Positions 1 to 7,337 of a stretch of 64,000 nt of DNA are shown here, in pieces. Made by a program: the position numbers and the translations under genes. This stretch comes from an uncultured Chitinophagaceae bacterium (GTDB taxonomy: Bacteria; Bacteroidota; Bacteroidia; Chitinophagales; Chitinophagaceae). The first letter of the stretch is position 1, and the number at the start of each line of letters is the position of its first letter. Below the pieces are notes generated by a model. The model was not told the DNA's origin, ran no database searches, and saw only the letters and a list, made by a program, of their open reading frames with translations. The stretch covers positions 124,001 through 188,000 of the forward strand of contig CALCII010000016.1 of NCBI GenBank assembly GCA_937907395.1, given 5' to 3'.

Positions 1-5
1 GAAAC

Positions 6-920
6 TTGCTTTACAGGATTATCAAAATATGGGTTCGTCTTTCATTGCATCTGTATTGTAAGCGGCTTACCATTTACAATAAAGAGCGTCTTTATCATAA
101 TGGCCCTTTATTGATAGGGGCACATCATCCGAATTCATTCCTGGATGCAATTTTAATTGGTACGTTCATGAAGCAGCCTGTTCATTTTCTTACCAGGAGC
201 GATGTGTTTAATAACCGGATTGCCCGTTCCATTCTGCAACAGTTGCAAATGATTCCTGTTTACAGAATCAGAGACGGGAAGGATAAACTGAGTTTAAATG
301 AAATGAGTTTTCGGCTCAGTTGCGAAGCACTGGCAAAAGGCCAGCATGTGATGATTTTCGTGGAAGGTTTTTGTGAAAATCAAACAACACTGCAACCTCT
401 AAAGAAAGGTGCTGCCCGCATTATGATGCAAAGCTGGAGAGAGGGGACATCTGCTCAGCTAATGCCACTTTGGTTGCGTTATGATTCCTTTGATTCCTTT
501 CCAAAAGAAATTGATATTATGCCCGGCACACCATTTGGAGCAGAAGTGGTTACTGATTTGCAGGATAGTGGTAATAATCTTCAGTTGATTAATAAAGCAA
601 TCGAAGAGGAACTGTTACGTTTATCCTTGCTGAAGAACGAACGGCAGAAAGGAAAAAACAAATGGTTATTTCCGTTTGCAATGATGGGTGTTTTGCTGCA
701 TGCCTTATATTATTTTCCGATTCACCGTTTCGCAAAATCTAAAATGGGGAAGACCATTCATTTTGATAGTGTATTATTTGCATTGCTTGCCTTATTGTAT
801 CCTTTCTGGGTACTTCTCTTGGGTAGTATCACTGCCTGTATCTTCTGTGTTCCCTTGGCAATCATAGTAATGCTGTTGATGCCGCTTATGGCAAAAGCGT
901 ATGTTTCGTGGAAACGTTAA
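6..920 (+). CDS. PlsC-like lysophospholipid acyltransferase (5' end probably cut)
   Basis: Predicted inner-membrane acyltransferase of the PlsC/LPLAT family, which moves an acyl chain onto a lysophospholipid or similar acceptor. Seen: HHPNSFLD near residue 40 is the catalytic block I (one residue longer than the textbook H-x4-D); FVEGFCEN near residue 118 is the E-G block III; hydrophobic segments fill residues about 220-300. The only start inside the window is a TTG at base 6, and the frame is open back to base 1 (N-L-L-Y-R), so the true start probably lies just outside. The stop is four bases from the stop of the convergent next gene. The acceptor cannot be told from sequence; another glycerolipid or ornithine-lipid type substrate is possible. 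Confidence 0.75.
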   Translation: MLYRIIKIWVRLSLHLYCKRLTIYNKERLYHNGPLLIGAHHPNSFLDAILIGTFMKQPVHFLTRSDVFNNRIARSILQQLQMIPVYRIRDGKDKLSLNEMSFRLSCEALAKGQHVMIFVEGFCENQTTLQPLKKGAARIMMQSWREGTSAQLMPLWLRYDSFDSFPKEIDIMPGTPFGAEVVTDLQDSGNNLQLINKAIEEELLRLSLLKNERQKGKNKWLFPFAMMGVLLHALYYFPIHRFAKSKMGKTIHFDSVLFALLALLYPFWVLLLGSITACIFCVPLAIIVMLLMPLMAKAYVSWKR

Positions 921-924
921 TCAT

Positions 925-2094
925 TTATGATTCTGCAACAACAGTGGTTTCTTTGATTGTAAGCAAATCAAAAGTTAGCTTTAACCACACCCATATACAA
1001 GGAACCGCTTTCAATACATAGGGAATGACGTAATTGGTGCGAATGATTCTTGGAAACAAATCTGTTGGCGAAAGAACGGTAAAGAGAAATGCTAACAGTA
1101 GCAATGCCGTATTGATTTTATTGGGTTGCTGATAATAGTACCAGAGTGCCACTCCTGCGGTTGCAATGATAAACGTAGGTGATTCGGCCTTGTGATTAAA
1201 GATCACTACCCATACTAATACAGATGCAACATAAAGCAACCGGTAGGTAAAATTATTATATTGCCGGATTCGAAGTAAGGGAAGACAAAACAGAAGTACA
1301 CCAGCAATAACAGTTTCTGATTTAAGGCTCCAGCCAAACCAGGTGTAGAGCCATCCTGCCACAGATAAGCCATAGGAAATGTCATGATCGTTTTGCAGCA
1401 AATGCCCCCAGCTTTTGTACAGAAATAGCAGCTGGTCCCATGAAACAACTGTTAAAGGAACGAATATAAATACAAGCAACCAAAGGAGTGTAAAGGCAAT
1501 TGATTTAATTTTCTGAGGATAGAAGAGAAACAAGGCGAACGCCACAATCCCAAATAGTTTAATCGCCACCGTTAGTACAATGAAAAGCGAAGCGAGCGCC
1601 ACTCTTTTCTTTTCCAGCTGAATAAAAGCAAGAATGATAAGCCCTGCAATGAGTGCATTGCTTTGCTCATTTTGCAGAGAGGTAATAAGCTCCAGTAATA
1701 CAAAACCCAGCGACAATAATTTTTTCTGCTTGTCAAGTAAAGGCAGTTGTTGTATAGCAATCAGCAGAACAATTGCATTGAGCAAATTCCAGATAAACAG
1801 TCCTGCAAAGTCGGGCAGGATAGCCAGTGGCCCCATCAAAAGTGCAAAGGCCGGACTGTATTTATACAAATCCCAATGTTCATTGGGATAGAGGATGTAT
1901 AAATCCTGGTGATGAATGAGATGATAAAACGATTGCTTGAAAATGATATAGTTGTTGTATGCAGTATAAGCAATCGCAGAGCCATTAAAAGGCGATGGTG
2001 CCTGCAGTACTGCCTGTAAGGAAATCACTAAAACAATTACAGTAAAAATGGTGAACTGAAACGATGGTTTGTATAGCCAGTCTGCTTTTCTCAT
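925..2094 (-). CDS. GT87-like (DUF2029) polytopic membrane glycosyltransferase
   Basis: Multi-pass membrane protein of about 389 residues resembling the GT87/DUF2029 family, whose characterised members are polyprenol-phosphate-dependent mannosyltransferases that build cell-envelope glycans. Seen: roughly ten hydrophobic segments; a loop after the first segment with LYPNEHWDLYKYSPAF; a QNEQSNAL stretch; and a late NHKAESPTF motif, a pattern I associate with this family. A longer frame would start at a TTG at base 2115, but that codon lies inside a good reverse-strand -7 box (TAAGTTTG, 2120 to 2113), so the ATG at 2094 is chosen (MRKADWLYKP). It stands alone, convergent with the acyltransferase. 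Donor and acceptor are unknown. Confidence 0.65.
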   Translation of the reverse strand: MRKADWLYKPSFQFTIFTVIVLVISLQAVLQAPSPFNGSAIAYTAYNNYIIFKQSFYHLIHHQDLYILYPNEHWDLYKYSPAFALLMGPLAILPDFAGLFIWNLLNAIVLLIAIQQLPLLDKQKKLLSLGFVLLELITSLQNEQSNALIAGLIILAFIQLEKKRVALASLFIVLTVAIKLFGIVAFALFLFYPQKIKSIAFTLLWLLVFIFVPLTVVSWDQLLFLYKSWGHLLQNDHDISYGLSVAGWLYTWFGWSLKSETVIAGVLLFCLPLLRIRQYNNFTYRLLYVASVLVWVVIFNHKAESPTFIIATAGVALWYYYQQPNKINTALLLLAFLFTVLSPTDLFPRIIRTNYVIPYVLKAVPCIWVWLKLTFDLLTIKETTVVAES

Positions 2095-2112
2095 TGCCGT
2101 TGTTTGAACGGC

Positions 2113-2120
2113 CAAACTTA
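2113..2120 (-). promoter_or_regulatory. -7 promoter box of the GT87-like gene
   Basis: Reverse strand reads TAAGTTTG, matching the Bacteroidota TAnnTTTG -7 consensus, 19 bases before the ATG at 2094. It decides the start codon, because the alternative TTG start lies inside it. No clear TTTG -33 box is seen. Confidence 0.55.
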
Positions 2121-2385
2121 CAGTTTCCCATTGTTTTTAAAAAGTGGAAAGGATCTGGTGGGCGGTTGAATTCCTGCCGAATAAAGAAAGAAAAGCGGAA
2201 GGGCTGCAGGATGCGAAGGGTTTAGCCCTGCTATACCAGGCTACGGTGCCGTTTGCCAGGCAGGGCCGAAGCCCGCAGCAGCCTGATATACAGCCGATTA
2301 GAAACCTGGTAGTAAAAAGCCCTACATCCCGGAAATTCGACCCGAAAAAAGCTCCGGAATCTTTCTGAAAAAGCCTGTTTTCAGT
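2121..2385. other. Non-coding, GC-richer structured stretch upstream of rpsA
   Basis: This gap holds no convincing gene. An open frame runs through it on the plus strand but has no family resemblance and low-complexity composition. The middle part is visibly richer in G+C than its surroundings. It contains two mutually exclusive inverted repeats: AGGGCT (2200-2205) with AGCCCT (2224-2229), and GCCCTGC (2225-2231) with GCAGGGC (2260-2266). Both lie upstream of the rpsA -7 box, so they would be in the rpsA leader only if a second promoter exists further upstream. Confidence 0.4.
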
Positions 2386-2393
2386 TACCTTTG
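2386..2393 (+). promoter_or_regulatory. -7 promoter box of rpsA
   Basis: TACCTTTG, a full match to TAnnTTTG, 34 bases before the rpsA ATG at 2428. The -33 region carries only a partial match (TTCTG near 2363). Confidence 0.65.
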
Positions 2394-2427
2394 CGACCCC
2401 GAACTAAAAACAAATCGGGAATATTTT

Positions 2428-4332
2428 ATGTCTGAAAATCAAATTCTTAACTCAAACGCTGATGGACAGGAGCAAGTAGAGGCACCCCAGGTTGCCGAAA
2501 CTGCTGCAGCGACAACAAAAGCACCTGTGGTTGAGCAAACAGCTCATGATGATTTCGACTGGAGTGTTGACAAACGCAATGTTGTGATTTACACGAAAGA
2601 CGAACGTGCTAAATACGATGCTGTTTATGATGGCACGTTTAAGCAAGTGAACGATGGTGAAATCGTAAACGGTCAGGTAGTTGCTTTAACAAAAACAGAT
2701 GTTGTTGTAAACATTGGTTTTAAAAGTGATGGTCTTGTTTCGTTGAACGAATTCCGTGATATCCCCGGTTTAAAAACTGGTGATACAGTGGAAGTAATGG
2801 TTGTTGAAAAAGAAGACCGTGAAGGTCATCTTCACCTCAGCCGCAAACTGGCTCGTATCAGCCGTGCATGGGAACGCATTGTGGAAGTACACAAGAGCGG
2901 AGAAATTGTTACCGGTACTGTTACCAGCAAAACAAAAGGTGGCTTGATTGTGGATGTGTTTGGAATGGAAACATTCTTGCCTGGTTCACAAATCGACGTG
3001 AAGCCTGTAACTGACTACGATCAATTCGTTGGTAAAACAATGGAATTTAAAGTGGTTAAGATCAATGAAAATATTAAGAATGCAGTAGTGAGTCACAAAG
3101 CGTTGATCGAAAGCGATATCGAACAACAACGTGCGGTGATCATGAGCAAACTTGAAAAAGGCCAGGTACTGGAAGGTACTATCAAGAACATCACCGACTT
3201 TGGTGCGTTCCTTGATCTGGGTGGTGTTGATGGCTTGTTGTATATCACTGATATCAGCTGGGGCCGTATCAACCATCCTGCAGAAGTACTGAAACTCGAT
3301 CAGAAACTGAATGTGGTGGTTCTTGATTTCGATGATGAGAAAAAACGTATCAGCCTTGGTCTGAAACAATTGACTCCTCATCCTTGGGATACACTGCCTG
3401 AAACCATCAAAGAAGGCGAAGTAGTGAAAGGTAAAGTGGTGAATATTGAAGACTACGGTGCATTCCTTGAAATTATGCCAGGTGTTGAAGGTCTGGTTCA
3501 CGTAAGTGAAATCAGCTGGGCTAACACACCTATTAATGCGAAAGAGTTCTTCAAAATGGGAGACGAGCATGAAGCGAAAATCGTTACACTCGATAAAGAT
3601 GCCCGTAAGATGAGCCTCAGCATTAAGCAAATGTCTCAGGATCCCTGGAGCACAATTGAAGATAAATTCCCTGTTGACAGCAAGCACAAAGGTTTGGTGA
3701 AAAACATCACTCCTTATGGCGTGTTTGTAGAACTGGAACCCGGCATTGGTGGCATGATCCACATCAGCGACCTCAGCTGGACAAAACGTTTCAATCACCC
3801 CAGCGAGTACACGAAAGTTGGTTCAAGTATTGATGTGATGATTCTGAGCATTGATAAAGAAAACCGCAAACTGCAACTCGGACACAAACAACTGGAAGAA
3901 GATCCCTGGAATGCACTGGAAGAAAGCTTTGCAATTGGAACCATCCACGAAGGAACTGTTTCCCGCAAAGATGATAAAGGTGCTATTGTTCAGTTGCCTT
4001 ATGGTATCGAAGGATTTGCTCCCAACCGTCACCTGAACAAGGAAGATGGTAAGCAGGTGGTGGCTGATGAAACTGCACAGTTCATGGTGATCGAGTTCGA
4101 TCGTAATGAAAAACGTGTGGTGTTAAGTCATACCCGCATCTGGGAACAAGCAAAAGCAGATGAGAAAGAAGCAGTAGTGAAAGAGAAGAAAGCAGATGCT
4201 GCCCGCACTAAGAAAGCTGTGAAAGATGTTCAAAGCAAAGTGGAAAAAACCACTCTTGGTGACCTGGGTATCCTTGCCGATCTGAAGAAGAAGATGGATG
4301 ATGAAGCGAAAGAAGAAGGTAAAGAAGGATAA
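2428..4332 (+). CDS. rpsA: 30S ribosomal protein S1
   Basis: RNA-binding ribosomal protein that helps position mRNA on the 30S subunit. Seen: 634 residues with consecutive S1 (OB-fold) repeats from about residue 75 to 560, recognisable by recurring G-x-V-x-x-I-x-x-(F/Y)-G-A-F-(L/V) and HISD/HVSEISW-type segments; an acidic, Gln/Ala-rich N-terminal extension of about 60 residues; and a Lys/Glu-rich charged tail of about 60 residues. Length and tail fit Bacteroidota S1. The start is ATG 2428 (MSENQILN) behind a TAnnTTTG promoter and no Shine-Dalgarno sequence. It is monocistronic, ending at a strong hairpin terminator. Confidence 0.97.
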   Translation: MSENQILNSNADGQEQVEAPQVAETAAATTKAPVVEQTAHDDFDWSVDKRNVVIYTKDERAKYDAVYDGTFKQVNDGEIVNGQVVALTKTDVVVNIGFKSDGLVSLNEFRDIPGLKTGDTVEVMVVEKEDREGHLHLSRKLARISRAWERIVEVHKSGEIVTGTVTSKTKGGLIVDVFGMETFLPGSQIDVKPVTDYDQFVGKTMEFKVVKINENIKNAVVSHKALIESDIEQQRAVIMSKLEKGQVLEGTIKNITDFGAFLDLGGVDGLLYITDISWGRINHPAEVLKLDQKLNVVVLDFDDEKKRISLGLKQLTPHPWDTLPETIKEGEVVKGKVVNIEDYGAFLEIMPGVEGLVHVSEISWANTPINAKEFFKMGDEHEAKIVTLDKDARKMSLSIKQMSQDPWSTIEDKFPVDSKHKGLVKNITPYGVFVELEPGIGGMIHISDLSWTKRFNHPSEYTKVGSSIDVMILSIDKENRKLQLGHKQLEEDPWNALEESFAIGTIHEGTVSRKDDKGAIVQLPYGIEGFAPNRHLNKEDGKQVVADETAQFMVIEFDRNEKRVVLSHTRIWEQAKADEKEAVVKEKKADAARTKKAVKDVQSKVEKTTLGDLGILADLKKKMDDEAKEEGKEG

Positions 4333-4353
4333 GCGAAAGCTCCCTGATACTGA

Positions 4354-4382
4354 AACCCGCTGTAACAACAGCGGGTTTTTTA
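4354..4382 (+). terminator. Rho-independent terminator of rpsA
   Basis: Perfect 10-bp stem AACCCGCTGT (4354-4363) with ACAGCGGGTT (4368-4377), loop AACA, followed by a T run to 4382. Confidence 0.9.
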
Positions 4383-4418
4383 TTGCACAGTGGTGTTAAG
4401 GAACCTGTTGTTTTCAAT

Positions 4419-4426
4419 TATCTTCG
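4419..4426 (+). promoter_or_regulatory. Possible -7 box of aroK
   Basis: TATCTTCG differs from TAnnTTTG by one base and lies 20 bases before the aroK ATG at 4446, just after the rpsA terminator, where a promoter is needed. Confidence 0.4.
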
Positions 4427-4445
4427 TGAAAAGATATCATTAGGT

Positions 4446-4955
4446 ATGCGTTTTTTTCTGATAGGATTTATGGGCAGTGGTAAAACTTATTGGTCGAAAC
4501 AATGGAGCGAAGCATTTGGATTATCGTGTTATGATCTGGACGAAGAGATTGAAAAAAAAGCCGGAATGACAATCGCAGATATCTTTCAGAAAAAAGGCGA
4601 AAATGGTTTCCGGAAGATTGAACAACAAGTGTTGACATCCTTTTTTGAGAAAGATGATTTCATTCTTAGTTGTGGGGGCGGTACTCCTTGTTTTTTTGAC
4701 AATATGAAACAAATGAACCGTAACGGCGTTACCATTTTTCTCAACAGTTCAGTCGAGGAATTAGTCAGCCGGGTGAAGAATGAAAAAGAAACCAGGCCAT
4801 TGATCAAAGATGTGGCAGATGATGTATTGGATCAATACATTGGAGAGAAGCTGCAACAACGATTACCTTATTACAGTAAAGCGATGTATCATTTTCATAC
4901 ACGCTTCCTTTCGAACGATAATTTTGAACGCTTACACAGACGACATGCAAAATAA
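4446..4955 (+). CDS. aroK: Shikimate kinase
   Basis: Phosphorylates shikimate at the 3-hydroxyl with ATP, step five of the chorismate pathway. Seen: P-loop GFMGSGKT at residues 7-14; the D-L-D pair at 30-32 and R56 in GFRKIE for shikimate and magnesium contacts; GGGTP at 77-81; and the lid arginine in KETRPLI. At 169 residues it has normal length. The frame is open further upstream to a non-ATG codon at 4383, but ATG 4446 is chosen because MRFFLIGFMGSGKT is the family N-terminus and a -7-like box precedes it. The last 11 bases overlap the start of the DUF423 gene, so the two are probably cotranscribed. Confidence 0.93.
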   Translation: MRFFLIGFMGSGKTYWSKQWSEAFGLSCYDLDEEIEKKAGMTIADIFQKKGENGFRKIEQQVLTSFFEKDDFILSCGGGTPCFFDNMKQMNRNGVTIFLNSSVEELVSRVKNEKETRPLIKDVADDVLDQYIGEKLQQRLPYYSKAMYHFHTRFLSNDNFERLHRRHAK

Positions 4956-5337
4956 ATTTTTACCACTCGCATTTTTTCTTGCTGCAGTAGCTGTAGCATT
5001 AGGCGCATTTGGAGCACATGGATTGAAACCCTTGCTTGACGAAGCTTCTTTGAAAACCTATCAAACAGGTGTTCAGTATCATTTTTATCATGCAATTGGG
5101 TTAGCTGTTGCTGGTTTGTATTCTTTGCATCGTCCTGATAAATTGGTTACTATTGCCGGGAACTTATTTGTAGCCGGGATTATCATCTTCAGTGGGTCAT
5201 TGTACACGATGACTTTCTTTAAAGCGGCAGGAAATGATTCGCTGAAATGGCTGGGCGCTATTACTCCCTTGGGGGGGATTAGTTTTATAACTGGCTGGAT
5301 TTTACTGATGATTGCGGCAACTAAATCTCATCGTTAA
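4945..5337 (+). CDS. DUF423 family small membrane protein
   Basis: Inner-membrane protein of 130 residues with about four hydrophobic segments. Seen: the N-terminal LGAFGAHGLKPLL and the following TYQTGVQYHFYHAIGL stretch, both hallmarks of DUF423 (YgdD-like) proteins, whose function is unknown. ATG 4945 (MQNKFLPLAF) overlaps the aroK stop by 11 bases, arguing for translational coupling; a longer frame reading back through aroK is dismissed. The 3' end overlaps the stop of the convergent histidine kinase gene by 17 bases. The family assignment is confident; the role is not known. Confidence 0.88.
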   Translation: MQNKFLPLAFFLAAVAVALGAFGAHGLKPLLDEASLKTYQTGVQYHFYHAIGLAVAGLYSLHRPDKLVTIAGNLFVAGIIIFSGSLYTMTFFKAAGNDSLKWLGAITPLGGISFITGWILLMIAATKSHR

Positions 5338-7237
5338 GCGGCATTGTTATAACAATGGTGGTACCGTTCATTGATTGAACGGAGAAGGAGCCTCCGATAT
5401 TTTTCATCCTCTTTTGCATATTGTGAAGGCCGTTTCCAAACTGATTCAGTTTAGATTTATCAATACCTTTTCCATTATCTGTAATTTCAATATGGAGGGT
5501 ATGGTTAAAGTGAACATTTAATGTTACTTTACTTGCCTTCGCATGTTTAATTGTATTGTTGAGTGCTTCTTTTATTACAAGGAAGAGGTTTCTTCTTTTT
5601 GTGCCGGAAATTTCTATGGGAGGAATATCGTTAGGAATCTGAATGGAGTAGTCCATGTCAAATGTATCCAGGTATTCAGAAGCATAGGAGCGTATGTAAG
5701 AGATCATACTATCAAGTGTATCATTGCCGGGGTTCATACTCCAGATGATGCCGTTCATTTTCGCCATGAGGTCATTGGCATTGTCAGATATTTTTGCAAT
5801 TTCATCAACAGGATGTTCTTTGGTTTTTTTAATCGCAATTTCGCTCAGCAGACGAATGGCTGTTACACCGCTGCCCAATTCATCGTGCATATCGGCAGAG
5901 ATACGTGACCGTTCATCCTGCTGTGCTCTTAATACGGCAATTTCTTTTTCCAGCTCCTGTTTTTCCTGTTCCTGTTTAATGGCTTCATCCATTTTTACTT
6001 TTTCAATGAGCTCCATTTTGTTTTTATAAACAAGACCGGCAAGGAAGAAAATCAATTCAAGTAAAATGCCAATTTCAAAGTAGAAAAGAGATTGAAGGAA
6101 AATACCACTGTCCGGTAAAATGGGCGAATTGGGAAACAAAACCATGAATTGAGAAAATCCTCCCATCAACAAATTAGCTGCGTTACCTGCCAGCAGGTAA
6201 TTCATTAACTTGTTGGGTTGGATAATGCCCAAAATAAGATAGGCAAGGCCAATAAAAATCATAAAGAACTTACTGTAGTTCTCTGTGTTGTTTAAAATTT
6301 CATACGAGCTTCCGTTAAGCCATGCATAGGTGAACACAGCAAGAAATAGTGCCAGAGCAATTTCTGCCAGAATGAATATTTTGTTCAATAAGGGGAACAA
6401 TCTGGGGGCATTCAGAAACAATCGTGAAAAGCCAATATAAAATATATAACCAACAATCTGCATGAAATAGTCGAGGTACTCTTCATTAAAGAAAGTGAAT
6501 GATGTTGATAGCTTATAGTTCAATGCTTTCAAAAAAAGCATGAGGCCAAACAAGAATGCATAGATTGAATAATACAGAAATTCCCTTTTGTAATTCTGTA
6601 AGTAATTAGCAAAGGAAAAGAGAACCATCATTAACAAGAGTCCCGATATGAGATACGTAACTATATCAAGTCCGAACCAATGGGTGTGTATGAAGTTAAC
6701 ATGATAGTGGTAGCTGGACTTGTCAATTACATTGGGTTTATATACTGCAACATTCGTTCTGGCAAACTTCACCTTCAGTAATAAATCAAATTTTTCACCT
6801 GCTCGAATACTGAACCGTCGGTAGGCCCGTTCATTATTGTCGGGCAGCGAATCCTGTATTTTTTCCCAATTAGTTGAATCAGATGTTCTTTTAAAAAGAT
6901 AGATTTCTTTTGTAAACGTTCCGGAAGTTATAAACAGGGTTCTTGTAGTATCCTCGTCGTTTGAAAAATGATATAAAAGATAAACATAGTTGTCGATCAG
7001 GTTCTTTTTCCGGATGCCTTTGTCAGAAAGTGAATCCGGTGCTTTGAACTGCTTTTCATGAAGGTTGGATAACGTGGCTTTATTATCAGCGTCAACAAAA
7101 ATGTAAGTATACTTGCTGAGGAAGAAGTTATTTTGGATAGAGGAAGTCTTTACCACTTTCAAGCTGGTATCGATCTGTGACCAGCCTGAAACGGCCAGCG
7201 AGAGAAGAAGGGCTATGAGCAGAAAAGATTGCTTCAT
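5321..7237 (-). CDS. 7TM-DISM type sensor histidine kinase, orphan
   Basis: Membrane sensor kinase of about 638 residues. Seen in order: signal peptide (MKQSFLLIALLLSLAVSGWSQ); a periplasmic beta-rich region of about 170 residues of the 7TMR-DISMED2 type; seven hydrophobic segments between about 190 and 395; a charged coiled coil; a HisKA_3 dimerisation domain with the phosphoacceptor His near residue 450 in DMHDELGSG; and a HATPase domain with N box NNTIKHAKA, DNGKGI and GNGLHNMQKRM. This is LytS/NarX-type architecture, usually paired with a LytTR or LuxR-type regulator, but none lies nearby. The frame extends 14 codons further to 7279; the Met at 7237 is preferred because it starts a clean signal peptide. 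The ligand is unknown. Confidence 0.88.
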   Translation of the reverse strand: MKQSFLLIALLLSLAVSGWSQIDTSLKVVKTSSIQNNFFLSKYTYIFVDADNKATLSNLHEKQFKAPDSLSDKGIRKKNLIDNYVYLLYHFSNDEDTTRTLFITSGTFTKEIYLFKRTSDSTNWEKIQDSLPDNNERAYRRFSIRAGEKFDLLLKVKFARTNVAVYKPNVIDKSSYHYHVNFIHTHWFGLDIVTYLISGLLLMMVLFSFANYLQNYKREFLYYSIYAFLFGLMLFLKALNYKLSTSFTFFNEEYLDYFMQIVGYIFYIGFSRLFLNAPRLFPLLNKIFILAEIALALFLAVFTYAWLNGSSYEILNNTENYSKFFMIFIGLAYLILGIIQPNKLMNYLLAGNAANLLMGGFSQFMVLFPNSPILPDSGIFLQSLFYFEIGILLELIFFLAGLVYKNKMELIEKVKMDEAIKQEQEKQELEKEIAVLRAQQDERSRISADMHDELGSGVTAIRLLSEIAIKKTKEHPVDEIAKISDNANDLMAKMNGIIWSMNPGNDTLDSMISYIRSYASEYLDTFDMDYSIQIPNDIPPIEISGTKRRNLFLVIKEALNNTIKHAKASKVTLNVHFNHTLHIEITDNGKGIDKSKLNQFGNGLHNMQKRMKNIGGSFSVQSMNGTTIVITMPLNDEI

Positions 7238-7324
7238 GAATCTGCAGTTGGCATGGCAATATAAGATATAACTTTTCATTGGTTATACCCTTTTCCGGTA
7301 TGATTTTCTCATTCTGCCTTTCTT

Positions 7325-7332
7325 TATCTTTG
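7325..7332 (+). promoter_or_regulatory. -7 promoter box of ftsK
   Basis: TATCTTTG, a full TAnnTTTG match, ends only five bases before the ftsK ATG at 7338. Transcription would start within a few bases of the start codon, giving a leaderless or nearly leaderless message. Confidence 0.6.
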
Positions 7333-7337
7333 TTTTT

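Noticed and set aside
2144..2368. Open frame of 74 codons upstream of rpsA
   Set aside because: Starts at a non-ATG codon, has no family resemblance, lies in a structured GC-rich patch, and is most likely chance.
2986..3798. Long reverse-strand open frame opposite rpsA (270 codons)
   Set aside because: Shadow of rpsA codon usage; His/Phe-rich composition and no motif.
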